This document shows positions 24,235-32,358 of a DNA stretch of 35,183 nucleotides, piece by piece. The position numbers were made by a program, and so were the translations under genes. The stretch is taken from assembly GCA_964245755.1 (NCBI GenBank), contig CAXTNV010000029.1, positions 1 through 35,183 of the forward strand, written 5' to 3'. Each line of letters opens with the position of its first letter. Positions within the stretch are counted from its first letter, which is position 1. Below the pieces are notes generated by a model, which saw only the letters and a list, made by a program, of their open reading frames with translations, had not been told where the DNA came from and ran no database searches. This DNA comes from Lichenicoccus sp964245755 (GTDB taxonomy: Bacteria > Pseudomonadota > Alphaproteobacteria > Acetobacterales > Acetobacteraceae).

Positions 24235-24394
24235 GCTTGACCCGGTGCAGCGCCGGGAGCAAACCCAGAATGATGCCGAAGCTGTTACGATATCAAAATT
24301 GGATCATCACCGGCCCTGATCCGGGGCCGACGACGTGGGCAGGATCGCGCCCGGACTCCGGCCGAAGCGGCAGCGCGCGGCGGAACGCTGCGTC

Positions 24395-25366
24395 ATGAGC
24401 CAAGGCCGTCCCGTCTTCTCCGTCGTCGTGCCCTGCTTCAACGAGGCGCTCGGCCTGGCGGAGTTCCATCGCCGGCTCAGCGCGGTGATGGACGCGATCG
24501 GCCGCAGCTGGGAAGTGGTCTACGTCAATGACGGCAGCATCGACGGGACGCTCGCCTGTGTAGAGTCGATGCGTGGCACCGATCCGCATGTCGGTCTGAT
24601 CAATCTGTCGCGCAATTTCGGGAAGGAGATCGCACTGACCGCTGGCCTCGACCACGCCCAGGGTCAGGCGATCATCGTGATCGATGCCGACCTGCAGGAC
24701 CCGCCCGAGATCATTCCCGAGCTGGTAGCGGTCTGGGACACGGGGATCGACATGGTGTACGCGCAGCGCCGCGCGCGCGAGGGCGAGACGTGGCTGAAGA
24801 AGGTCACGGCCGACCTGTTCTACCGCCTGATGCAGCGCCTTGGCGGCGTGCGTCTGCCGCGCAACACCGGCGATTTCCGGCTGATGAGCCGGCGCGCGCT
24901 GGATGCGCTGCTGCGGCTGCGCGAGCATCACCGTTTCATGAAGGGTCTGTTCGCATGGGTCGGCTTCCCCAGCCAGGCGGTGCTCTACGACCGCGCGCCG
25001 CGCCACGCCGGCAGCAGCAGCTGGAACTACTGGCGGCTATGGAACCTCGCCGTCGAGGGCATCACCGGCTTCACCCTGATGCCGCTCAAGATCGCGACCT
25101 ATCTCGGACTGGCGGTGGCGGTGTTCGCGTTGCTGTTCGGCGGGCAGCTGATCGTCCGCACCATGCTGTTCGGCAACCAGGTGCCGGGCTACCCGAGCCT
25201 GATGGCGGTGGTGCTGTTCCTGGGCGGCGTGCAGCTGATGACGCTGGGCGTGATCGGCGAGTATCTCGGCCGTGTCTTCAACGAAACAAAGCAGCGTCCG
25301 CTCTACCTGCTGGAGCGCGCCACGACGAGCCGGGTGGCAGAGCGGGCAGGTGCCGATCCCGCCTGA
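24395..25366 (+). CDS. GtrB/ArnC/DPM1-like polyprenyl-phosphate glycosyltransferase (GT2)
   Basis: A 323-residue enzyme with a cytoplasmic GT-A domain and two C-terminal membrane helices (about 227-260 and 265-295). Motifs are VNDGSIDGT (44-52), NLSRNFGKE (70-78) and DADLQDPP (97-104), the standard set for enzymes that load a nucleotide sugar onto polyprenyl phosphate. The product would be flipped and used by a GT-C transferase. The GT-C gene lies 160 bp upstream in the same direction, so they form a natural donor-transferase pair. The start is ATG at 24395 with GGAA upstream; an upstream GTG at 24335 adds a basic leader. The stop is directly adjacent to the convergent porin stop. Which sugar it loads is not known. 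Confidence 0.9.
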   Translation: MSQGRPVFSVVVPCFNEALGLAEFHRRLSAVMDAIGRSWEVVYVNDGSIDGTLACVESMRGTDPHVGLINLSRNFGKEIALTAGLDHAQGQAIIVIDADLQDPPEIIPELVAVWDTGIDMVYAQRRAREGETWLKKVTADLFYRLMQRLGGVRLPRNTGDFRLMSRRALDALLRLREHHRFMKGLFAWVGFPSQAVLYDRAPRHAGSSSWNYWRLWNLAVEGITGFTLMPLKIATYLGLAVAVFALLFGGQLIVRTMLFGNQVPGYPSLMAVVLFLGGVQLMTLGVIGEYLGRVFNETKQRPLYLLERATTSRVAERAGADPA

Positions 25367-26749
25367 TCAGAGACCGAACTTGACGCGAAGCAGCACGATG
25401 CTTTCGGAGAACGACCCGTCGAAGTAGTCGTGCTCGATGAACTGGTAGCTCAACGCCGCCTGCAGGTTGCGGTTGATCAGGTAGGTCGCGCCGGCCCCGC
25501 CGCCATACTGCTTCTGCGTCAGGTTCGAGCCCTCGTAGGCCGCGTTCTCGAACTGGCCGTTGCCCTCCAGCAGCAGGTCGCGGAACAACTCGTGGTCGAC
25601 GATCAGGCTCAGCCGATCGTAGGTGTAGCCGGTGACGCTAGCCGTGGTCGCGTCCTCTATGGTTCGGGCGTAACGGGCAGTCACCGTGGTCAGGCCGGTC
25701 GGGTTCCAGATCACGTCGGCCTCGCCGATCGGCTCGCCCTTGTTGCCGAACTGGTTGCCGTTGAAGAAGCGTTCCTGATAACCCGCCAGCGCGCGTAGCC
25801 GCGTGGCGCCCGTCAGCTGGTAGTCCAGCCCCGCCAGCACGGTGGCACCGGTGGAGTCGACCACGCCTATGTTCAGCTCGGTGGGCCGGATGTAGTGATC
25901 GTAATTGCCGTTGACGACGACGATCGCACTGCGGTCCGGCTGGAACTCGTAGCGGGCGATGACGCCGCCCTGCAAGGTGTTGCTGTCGCGCAGGCTCTGG
26001 TTGAAGACGCTCAGGTTGTCGAGCGGCACACCGCTGAAGTCACCGTGTGCGAAACGCAGCAGCTGGTAGTCGACGTTCGGCGTGATGGTGAAGCGGCCGA
26101 GCGTCGTGCTGTAGCTGACCCTGAAGTCGGTGTCGGAGAAGTTCAGCGGCTTGTCGAGCTGGATTAGCTGGGCGCCGTTGACGCCGATGTCGTAGGGCTC
26201 CTCGTTCGCACTCTGGTAGCTGATCGAGCCGGTGAGCTGGTCGCGGCCGATATCCAGGGCGCCGCCGGCAGACGCGTTGTAGTCGGTGTGGCTGAGGCGA
26301 GGCACATCCCAGTAGCGGGTATCGTTGATGCCGGCGCTGATACCGAAATTATTTCGTGAGTAATCCGAGTTCAGCGAGACCGAGGCGCCGCTCTGCAGCT
26401 CGCTGCTGCCGCGGCCATCGATGGTGCCGCCGACGACGTTGCTGTCGTAGCCGGCCTGCTCGTTGATGCTGGGCCGGATCATGAACGCGCCCTCGCGTAT
26501 GCCCTGGGCGTCGTAATCCGGACGCAGGCGCGACAGCACCGTGACGCCCGGTTCGTTCGAAGCACCGGGAACGCCCTGCGGGAAGTAGTTGTCGATCGGC
26601 AGTCCGGGACCGTAATAGGTGCTCAGCGGCGTCACCGCCCGCGCCGGACCGCCGGCGAGCCAGGATCCGGACAGTGCCAGCACGCCCGCCAGTCCCGCTG
26701 CCGCGCGGCTCGCGCACCCCTGGCCCGGCCGGCATGCGTGCTTGGACAT
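25367..26749 (-). CDS. Outer-membrane beta-barrel porin (BBP2_2-like), putative EPS export barrel
   Basis: A 460-residue protein with a Sec signal peptide (probable cut after GGPARA near residue 38) and about 400 residues of alternating polar/hydrophobic strands, ending in VLLRVKFGL, a typical barrel terminus with aromatic-leucine end. It resembles the putative beta-barrel porin 2 family, which is recurrent in EPS loci. An N-terminal stretch of about 70 residues (PLSTYYGPGLPIDNYFPQG) precedes the barrel. The ATG at 26749 is preceded by GGGGAAA; in-frame sequence up to 26935 is non-conserved. Short OPX proteins lacking a membrane-spanning helix are known in other bacteria to rely on a separate barrel, so partnership with the 5156 lipoprotein is inferred. 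Confidence 0.82.
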   Translation of the reverse strand: MSKHACRPGQGCASRAAAGLAGVLALSGSWLAGGPARAVTPLSTYYGPGLPIDNYFPQGVPGASNEPGVTVLSRLRPDYDAQGIREGAFMIRPSINEQAGYDSNVVGGTIDGRGSSELQSGASVSLNSDYSRNNFGISAGINDTRYWDVPRLSHTDYNASAGGALDIGRDQLTGSISYQSANEEPYDIGVNGAQLIQLDKPLNFSDTDFRVSYSTTLGRFTITPNVDYQLLRFAHGDFSGVPLDNLSVFNQSLRDSNTLQGGVIARYEFQPDRSAIVVVNGNYDHYIRPTELNIGVVDSTGATVLAGLDYQLTGATRLRALAGYQERFFNGNQFGNKGEPIGEADVIWNPTGLTTVTARYARTIEDATTASVTGYTYDRLSLIVDHELFRDLLLEGNGQFENAAYEGSNLTQKQYGGGAGATYLINRNLQAALSYQFIEHDYFDGSFSESIVLLRVKFGL

Positions 26750-27136
26750 CGTCGCGTTTCCCCACGCAGATAGAGCAGCGGGGGTAACAAATTTCCCGTG
26801 CGTTGCATAGCAACCGGCCCGGCATGTCGCCCGGCATCGACCCCGCGCGGCATTCTGGTCACACCCCGGTGGATCGTCGCCGCACCCGTCGATCCGGCAT
26901 TGATGCCGGGTAGCCGATGCACATCCTGCACACACTTTGACCTGAGACAGGCCAATAAGTAATCATATGATCTAACAATGATCTTAAGTAGTGGTGTTTA
27001 TCCAACGCATGTCTCAATAATAAGCGTTCTGCAGCCAAATTTTGCTTGATCTGCCGCCTTGATCCGGATCGACTTCAGCGTACCGAGGCAACCGATCTGT
27101 CGGTGCTGCGCGCAGCCCGAGGACTGAGAGCGAGGG
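26750..27136. other. Divergent intergenic region between the porin and TonB receptor
   Basis: No gene is seen in these 387 bp. The part at 26940-27050 is distinctly AT-rich and probably carries the promoters. It contains a 10-nt palindrome ATCATATGAT (26962-26971). No recognisable Fur-type box was found. Confidence 0.5.
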
Positions 27137-29614
27137 ATGAGGATGAAGAACGCGGGCAAGCTGAGGTCGACCTTGATGCTGACGGTGTGCCCGCTCGCCA
27201 TCGCGATGGGCGGCACGGCGGTCGCTCAGGTCTCACCGGCGCCCGTGCCGCCTGCCCCCACCACAACGAGCGCTTCCGCATCAGCCGGGACGACGACGCC
27301 GTCGAGCCGGACCAGCGGTGCCGCGACCGCGGCGGCGGCGAACAGCGGCGAGTCCGTCATCGTCACGGGCACGCGCAGCCTGGGCCGCAAGGCCCGCGAC
27401 AGCACCAGCCCGATCGACGTCATCAGCGCGACGACCCTGCGCCGCTCCGGTCAGCCCAACCTGACCGACGCGCTGGTGCGCACCGATCCGTCGATCACCG
27501 TGAACGCGATGGGCGCCGACACCGCCGACCTCACCGCGGCGATCGTGCTGCGCGGTCTGAACCCGGACGACACGCTGGTGCTGATCGACGGCAAGCGCCG
27601 CAACGGCACCGCCAACATCACCGCCGATGCCGGTCCGCAGCAGGGTGCCACGCCGGTCGACCTCAACATGATCCCGGCCGCCGCGATCGACCATATCGAG
27701 ATCCTGCGCGACGGTGCCGCGGCCCAGTACGGCTCCGACGCGGTCGCCGGCGTGGTCAACATCATCATGAAGAAGACCGATCACGGCACCAGCGGCAACG
27801 CCCTGACCGGCGCCAACGCCTATAACGGAGACGGCTGGACGTATCAGGTCAACGCCGACCAGGGCGCCTCGTTCGGCGGCGACGGCTACGTGCACATCGG
27901 CGGTCAGATGTATCACACCGATCATTTCACCGCGGCTGCGATCGACGACCGCACCGGCAAGGACGACAACTACATCAACGGATTGCCTGAAGAGACCCGC
28001 GAGACCCTGAGCATCGATTTCGGCAAGACGCTGGTCGAGGGCGTGCAGGGCTACGGGCTGATCACCTACGGTCACCGGCATGCCGAGGGTTACGAGAACT
28101 ACCGCCTGCCGAGTGTGCTGCCGACGGTCTACCCGTATGGCTTCTCCCCTACCGAGACCGACGAGGAGAACCAGTACGCGGCAACGCTCGGCCTGAAGGG
28201 CGACGACTTCCTTGGCTTCAACTGGGACGTGAGCACCACCTACGGTGCCGACGAGGTCGCCATCGGCAACAAGGATACCGGCAACCCCAACCTGTTCGAG
28301 ACCACCGGCTTCACCGAGACGCAGGCGCTGGCGGAAAGCCTGCGCAATGCGCAATGGACCAACAACCTCGACATCTCCAAGCCGATCACCTTCATGAACG
28401 TGCCGTTCACCCTGGCACTCGGCGCCGAGCACCGGCTCGAGATGTACAAGATCGGCGCGGGCAATCCGGCCTCCTACCTGCTGGGCGGCACCCAAGGCTT
28501 CGCCGGGCTGCTGCCGGCGAACGCCGGCAACTTCAGCCGTGACGTCTACGCCGCCTATATCGACATCGACCTGCATCCGGTGCCGAAGCTGGACGTCGAT
28601 CTCGCAGGCCGCTTCGAGCACTACACCGATGTCGACAACACCGAGAACGGCAAGCTCTCCAGCCGCTACGACTTCACCCGGCAGATCGCGATACGCGGCA
28701 CCATCAGCACCGGCTTTCGCGCGCCGACGCTCGCGGAGGAGCATTTCAGCGCGCTCAACGTCTCGCCCACCGGCGCCAGCGGCGACCTCGCGGTCGACTC
28801 CGCCGCCGCCGCCTCGCTGGGTGCGGTGCCGCTGAAGCCGGAGCGCTCGACCAATGCCAGCGCCGGCGTCGTGCTGCAGCCGATCAGCAACCTGAGCGTC
28901 ACCGCCGACATCTACCAGATCAACATCCGCGACCGCATCATCGGCGGCGGCGACATAAACGGCCTGCCGGCGCAGAACGCGATCCTGCTGACCGGCGCTC
29001 AGCTCCCGTCGGGGATTCAGTCCAACGACATCTCCGCCTTCTACTTCTCCAACGGCGCCAACACCCGCACCCAGGGTGCCGACATCAACGTAAGCTACTT
29101 CACGAACTTCCACGAGTACGGCACGGTGAACTGGACCGCGGGCGTCGACCTGAACCGCACCCGGCTCACCCATCTCGCCAACAGCGCCAACGGGATACCG
29201 CTGCTGACCGCGGAGGGCGTCGGCTACATCACCACGGCGTTCCCGCGCAGCAAGATTATCCTCGATGCGTTCTGGAGACTGGGCAAGTGGGACGTCAACG
29301 TCCGGCAGACCCGCTACGGCCAGACCACGGACGACCTGCAATACGAGGACCAGGCGCCTGCGGCGCTGCAGTTCTCCAACTCGACCTTCGTCGAGTTCAA
29401 GAACTCGCCTCGCTGGCTGACCGACCTCGAGATCGGCTACGCGCTGTCGTCGCACTGGCACGTCGCGGTCGGCGGCAACAACCTGTTCAACATCCTGCCG
29501 CGCAAGACGCCGCCCGACGCGTCCTACCTCGGTGTCGAGTACTACGACCAGCTCGCCGGCCAGGTGCCGATCTCGGGCGGGTTCTACTACGGACGGGTCA
29601 ACTTCACCTTCTGA
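27137..29614 (+). CDS. TonB-dependent outer-membrane receptor
   Basis: An 825-residue receptor. It has a signal peptide with cut near residue 31 (TAVAQ), then a low-complexity Pro/Ser/Thr/Ala stretch and a TonB-box-like ESVIVTGTR. A plug domain follows (about 85-210, with VLRGLNPDDTLVLIDGKRRN and DGAAAQYGSDAVAGVVNIIMKK), then a 22-strand-type barrel ending in GRVNFTF. It would take up a scarce substrate across the outer membrane using TonB-ExbBD energy. The substrate is not evident: no siderophore genes are nearby. The convergent neighbours are inositol genes, which raises but does not prove an inositol-linked substrate such as a phytate or glycosyl-inositol compound. Starts at 27137 and 27143 are both possible; GAGGG lies directly upstream. 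Confidence 0.92.
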   Translation: MRMKNAGKLRSTLMLTVCPLAIAMGGTAVAQVSPAPVPPAPTTTSASASAGTTTPSSRTSGAATAAAANSGESVIVTGTRSLGRKARDSTSPIDVISATTLRRSGQPNLTDALVRTDPSITVNAMGADTADLTAAIVLRGLNPDDTLVLIDGKRRNGTANITADAGPQQGATPVDLNMIPAAAIDHIEILRDGAAAQYGSDAVAGVVNIIMKKTDHGTSGNALTGANAYNGDGWTYQVNADQGASFGGDGYVHIGGQMYHTDHFTAAAIDDRTGKDDNYINGLPEETRETLSIDFGKTLVEGVQGYGLITYGHRHAEGYENYRLPSVLPTVYPYGFSPTETDEENQYAATLGLKGDDFLGFNWDVSTTYGADEVAIGNKDTGNPNLFETTGFTETQALAESLRNAQWTNNLDISKPITFMNVPFTLALGAEHRLEMYKIGAGNPASYLLGGTQGFAGLLPANAGNFSRDVYAAYIDIDLHPVPKLDVDLAGRFEHYTDVDNTENGKLSSRYDFTRQIAIRGTISTGFRAPTLAEEHFSALNVSPTGASGDLAVDSAAAASLGAVPLKPERSTNASAGVVLQPISNLSVTADIYQINIRDRIIGGGDINGLPAQNAILLTGAQLPSGIQSNDISAFYFSNGANTRTQGADINVSYFTNFHEYGTVNWTAGVDLNRTRLTHLANSANGIPLLTAEGVGYITTAFPRSKIILDAFWRLGKWDVNVRQTRYGQTTDDLQYEDQAPAALQFSNSTFVEFKNSPRWLTDLEIGYALSSHWHVAVGGNNLFNILPRKTPPDASYLGVEYYDQLAGQVPISGGFYYGRVNFTF

Positions 29615-29626
29615 CGCGGTCGCGGG

Positions 29627-29648
29627 CGGCGCCCCCGGACTGGCGCCG
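29627..29648. terminator. Hairpin between the convergent TonB receptor and iolB
   Basis: Arms CGGCGCC (29627-29633) and GGCGCCG (29642-29648) with an 8-nt loop lie 12 bp after the receptor stop and before the iolB stop. No T-tract. Probably a weak terminator for one or both genes. Confidence 0.35.
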
Positions 29649-29679
29649 AGGCTGCCGCCTACGTCCCGGTTCAGGCGCC

Positions 29680-30477
29680 TCAGTAGGGCAGATGCGCCTG
29701 GTCGGGATCCATGCTGAAGCGCCACTGGCGTCGCGGGCCACCCATCACGTTGAGATAGTAGAGGTCGAACCCGTGCGGGGCGCCTACCGGATGGTAGCCG
29801 CGCGGCACCAGCACCACGTCGCGGTCGCGGATCGCCATGGTCTCGTCCAGGGTGCCGTCCTTGGTGTAGACGCGCTGCAGCGCGAAGCCGGCGCCGCGCG
29901 CCAGGCGATGGTAGTAGGTCTCCTCGAGATAGGTCTCGCGCGGGAAGTCGTCGGTGTCGTGCTTGTGCGGCGGGTAGCTCGACCAGTGCCCGCCCGGCGT
30001 GACCGCCTCCACCACCAACAGCGTCTCGGCCGCCGCGGTGTCGGGCAGGATGTTGCGGATGAAGCGCGTGTTGGTGCCGCTGCCGCGACTGATCACGCCG
30101 GCCTCCTCGGGAGGGATCACCCGCACCGGCAGACCGCCCCCGGCGGGTGCGGCACAGACCGCCAGCTCCGCCGCACCCTGCGCCATGGCGTGCCAGGGGG
30201 TGCGCGGCGGCAGGTAGACCGAGGTGGGAGGGCCTTCGAACGGGCTCATGCGCTCACCGAGCAACCCGAGATCGCGGCCGCCGGCGATGATCCGCGCCTG
30301 CCCGGAAACCAGCACCAGGCACAGCTCGTTGGCCGCGTCCTCGCCGCCGGTGGACGCACCGGGGAGCAGGTCGCGCACCTCGAAACCGACATACTGCCAG
30401 CCCGCGGATCGCGGCGTGATCCGCTGCACGACGCCCTGCGCGTCGGCAGGACGGGCATGCAGCAGCAGGCGCGACAT
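29680..30477 (-). CDS. iolB: 5-deoxy-glucuronate isomerase
   Basis: A 265-residue cupin-type isomerase of myo-inositol breakdown. It converts 5-deoxy-D-glucuronate to 2-deoxy-5-keto-D-gluconate in the cytoplasm. Diagnostic segments are YPPHKHDTDDFPRETYLEETYYH (metal-binding His and Glu residues) and the C-terminal GYHPVGAPHGFDLYYLNVM followed by WRFSMDPDQAH. The length is normal for the family. Its ATG overlaps the iolE stop (TGATG at 30475-30479), so the two genes are translationally coupled. The intermediate steps iolC, iolD, iolA and iolJ are not in the window. Confidence 0.95.
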   Translation of the reverse strand: MSRLLLHARPADAQGVVQRITPRSAGWQYVGFEVRDLLPGASTGGEDAANELCLVLVSGQARIIAGGRDLGLLGERMSPFEGPPTSVYLPPRTPWHAMAQGAAELAVCAAPAGGGLPVRVIPPEEAGVISRGSGTNTRFIRNILPDTAAAETLLVVEAVTPGGHWSSYPPHKHDTDDFPRETYLEETYYHRLARGAGFALQRVYTKDGTLDETMAIRDRDVVLVPRGYHPVGAPHGFDLYYLNVMGGPRRQWRFSMDPDQAHLPY

Positions 30478-31376
30478 CAGTTCCCGCCCTCCGGCCTCAG
30501 CCCGGCGCGTGACAGGCAGCGGCTCAGGTTGCGGTAGCCCATCGCGGCGTAGTGCCGCGGATCGGCGCGTGCAGGGTCCTGCTCGGCCTCGACGACCACC
30601 CAGCCGGAATACCCGGCAAGGGCGCGGAAGACGCGGACGAAGTCGATGCTGCCGTCGCCGGGGACGGTGTAGACCCCGGCGATCACGGCGTCGAGGAAGC
30701 TGCTGTCCTGCGCATCGGCGTCGGCGCGGACCGCGTCGCGGACGTCCTTGACATGCACGTGGCCGATACGTTCCTGGTGGCGCGCCGCCAGAGCCGCCGG
30801 GTCGGCACCGGCCCAGACGGCATGGCCGGTGTCGAGCAGCAGCTGCACCGACGCGCCGGTGCTGTCCAGCAGGAGGTCGATGTCGGCCTCGCTCTGCACC
30901 ACCGTGCCCATGTGATGGTGGTAGACCAGCCGCACCCCTTCCGCGAGCAACGCGTCGCCGACCTCGGTCAGGCGGTCGCCGAAGGTGGGCCAGTCCTCCA
31001 CCGCCAGCACGGGCCGTTGCGACAGCGCGGTGCCGCGGTCGGCGTGGATCGCCCCCGTGGTCTCGGCAAACACCATCACCTCGCTGCCGACGGCGCGCAG
31101 CAGATCCAGATGCGGCCGCAGATGCCGCAACTCGACTTCCGCGTCGTGCTGCAGCAGTCGCGACGAGTACCAGCCGGAGATGCAGGCAAGTCCGAACGGC
31201 GCAAGCGCCGCCAGCAGGGCGTCCGGATGGCGCGGGAACTTGTGGCCGAGCTCGATGCCCTCGAAGCCCGCCTGCCTGGCCTCGGCGAGACAGACCTCCA
31301 GCGGGGTTTCGCCGCCGAGTTCGGGCAGGTCGTCGTTCGACCAGCCGATCGGATTGGTGCCGATCCGTATCGCCAT
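30477..31376 (-). CDS. iolE: myo-inosose-2 dehydratase
   Basis: A 299-residue TIM-barrel enzyme (xylose isomerase-like superfamily) that dehydrates 2-keto-myo-inositol in inositol breakdown. The N-terminus MAIRIGTNPIGWSNDD is the family hallmark. Later segments include YHHHMGT, LLLDTGHAVWAG and HVHVKDV, which provide metal ligands, and VVVEAEQDP. The ATG at 31376 is chosen because AGGAGG lies 9 bases before it and the start then matches other IolE proteins; ATGs at 31385 and 31400 would sit on or before that ribosome site. It is followed by the overlapping iolB. The substrate comes from IolG, encoded divergently about 1 kb away. Confidence 0.94.
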   Translation of the reverse strand: MAIRIGTNPIGWSNDDLPELGGETPLEVCLAEARQAGFEGIELGHKFPRHPDALLAALAPFGLACISGWYSSRLLQHDAEVELRHLRPHLDLLRAVGSEVMVFAETTGAIHADRGTALSQRPVLAVEDWPTFGDRLTEVGDALLAEGVRLVYHHHMGTVVQSEADIDLLLDSTGASVQLLLDTGHAVWAGADPAALAARHQERIGHVHVKDVRDAVRADADAQDSSFLDAVIAGVYTVPGDGSIDFVRVFRALAGYSGWVVVEAEQDPARADPRHYAAMGYRNLSRCLSRAGLRPEGGN

Positions 31377-31770
31377 CGCTGCCATCCTCCTCCCCGGCAT
31401 CTCGCGGCCGGGCGCCCAGCCTACTGGACACCCGGCCGTGCGTGCGCGGCAAGGCAGTTGTCGCGCGCTGCCCGCAGCGACGGAAGCAACAATGGCGGGG
31501 CGGTGTCGACCGCCAACGGGTGGCGTGGAGCGAGCCGCGTCCGGACCATCGTCCCAAGCGGCCTGTCTCGTCCGGCATCGCGGCGCACGCGGCCGCGCCG
31601 TGCCGGAGGCCCGAGTGGCCGAACATCCGCCGACCTTTGCGGCTGCAACTCGCCGCGATCCCCGGCCGCATCCGATGCGGACGAGACCTCAGGTCGCACT
31701 GGTGCTTGGTCAGGGTGGCCAGCGGTTCAGCGTCGTGTCACCGAATGCGCCGCCGTCCGTGCGCCCTGGC
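31377..31770. other. Gap of about 390 bp between iolE and the DUF1127 gene
   Basis: I checked frames on both strands and saw only Arg/Ala/Pro-rich shadows. Apart from the stem-loop at 31405-31438 nothing is recognised. An iolE promoter should lie here unless iolE is read from the DUF1127 promoter. Confidence 0.5.
31405..31438 (-). promoter_or_regulatory. GC stem-loop in the iolE leader
   Basis: Arms 31405-31414 and 31429-31438 form a 10-bp stem with one G.U pair on the minus-strand transcript and a 14-nt loop. It ends 28 bp before the iolE start. It could terminate transcripts from the DUF1127 gene or affect iolE expression as a leader structure. Confidence 0.35.
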
Positions 31771-31995
31771 TCAGCGGCGGTGCCGGCCCTGAACCACCGC
31801 CTCGATGTCGAAGCGGCTGAGGCCGAGATCCTGCAGCTCGCGATCGCTGTAGCTCTGCAGCTCGCGGCGGATGCGGGCGCGCTCGGTCAGCTGCTGGCGA
31901 CGCTGCGCCACCCGGGCGCCGAGGTTGCGAAACAGGCCCTGCGCGGCGAGCGGGGTGCCGAAAGAGGCGAGGGCGTGGCCGTGGGAAGTCGTCAT
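31771..31995 (-). CDS. DUF1127 small protein
   Basis: A 74-residue basic protein. The second half carries the DUF1127 (YjiS-like) motif: RELQSYSDRELQDLGLSRFDIEAVVQG. Alphaproteobacteria encode many such short arginine-rich proteins; a few have been tied to RNA turnover or phosphate and stress responses. The role of this one is unknown. GGAG lies 8 bases before the ATG. A perfect 8-bp inverted repeat 67 bp upstream of the start suggests control by a dedicated regulator. It reads towards iolE. Confidence 0.85.
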   Translation of the reverse strand: MTTSHGHALASFGTPLAAQGLFRNLGARVAQRRQQLTERARIRRELQSYSDRELQDLGLSRFDIEAVVQGRHRR

Positions 31996-32061
31996 GGATC
32001 AATCTCCGTGGAAGAATTGGTGCAACGCAACATGACACCGTCGAACGGGTTTCGCAAGGTA

Positions 32062-32078
32062 TTTGTGCAGTGCACAAA
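32062..32078. promoter_or_regulatory. 17-nt palindrome, putative operator
   Basis: TTTGTGCA-G-TGCACAAA is a perfect 8-bp inverted repeat with one central base. It lies 67 bp before the DUF1127 start (minus) and about 280 bp before iolG (plus). Size and symmetry fit a dimeric helix-turn-helix repressor. The regulator is unknown. Confidence 0.5.
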
Positions 32079-32274
32079 ACTGTCACGCGGGATCGGTGCG
32101 GCCCTGCCGCAACGGTGTCGCACCCGCCGAGCGGTGCGAGCCTCGCCCGGCTGCGGCGGCACCACGACGGCGCGGGGGTGATGCGGCCCGCAGACCTCCG
32201 GAGGTCGCGCAGGATCTCCCGGCGACCTCGCCGCGCATCGACGGCCCCGGCACCGCGGACCCGCTGAAGCCTCG

Positions 32275-32305
32275 TTGACAAGCTTTTCCTCGACTGGAAT
32301 AGAAA
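32275..32305 (+). promoter_or_regulatory. Predicted iolG promoter with embedded TTCC-N6-GGAA element
   Basis: A consensus -35 TTGACA lies at 32275-32280. Possible -10 boxes are AATAGA (32298-32303) or TAGAAA (32300-32305). Between them is an inverted repeat TTCC-N6-GGAA (32286-32299). The start of iolG is about 55 bp downstream. IolR regulators of other alphaproteobacteria are reported to use GGAA-N6-TTCC, i.e. the half-sites in the opposite arrangement, so this is a candidate, not an assignment. Confidence 0.45.
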
Positions 32306-32358
32306 ATCCACCCGCGAGCCAGCGAAGCCCCTGCGTCTCGCCAACTCGGGAACATGCA

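Larger units (their letters stand above)
31996..32358. other. Divergent intergenic region between DUF1127 and iolG
   Basis: These 363 bp hold no credible gene. They contain the 17-nt palindrome near the DUF1127 side and the predicted iolG promoter with its TTCC-N6-GGAA element near the iolG side. The GC-rich middle (32095-32270) shows nothing recognisable. Confidence 0.55.

Noticed and set aside
26340..26360. Inverted repeat CGAAAT-T-ATTTCG resembling the EPS operator.
   Set aside because: It lies inside the porin coding sequence, and its core spacing differs from the ACGA-WW-TCGT element.
27281..29725. A minus-strand open frame of 814 codons, rich in Val, Gly, Ala and Asp.
   Set aside because: Antisense shadow of the TonB receptor gene with no domain or start signal.
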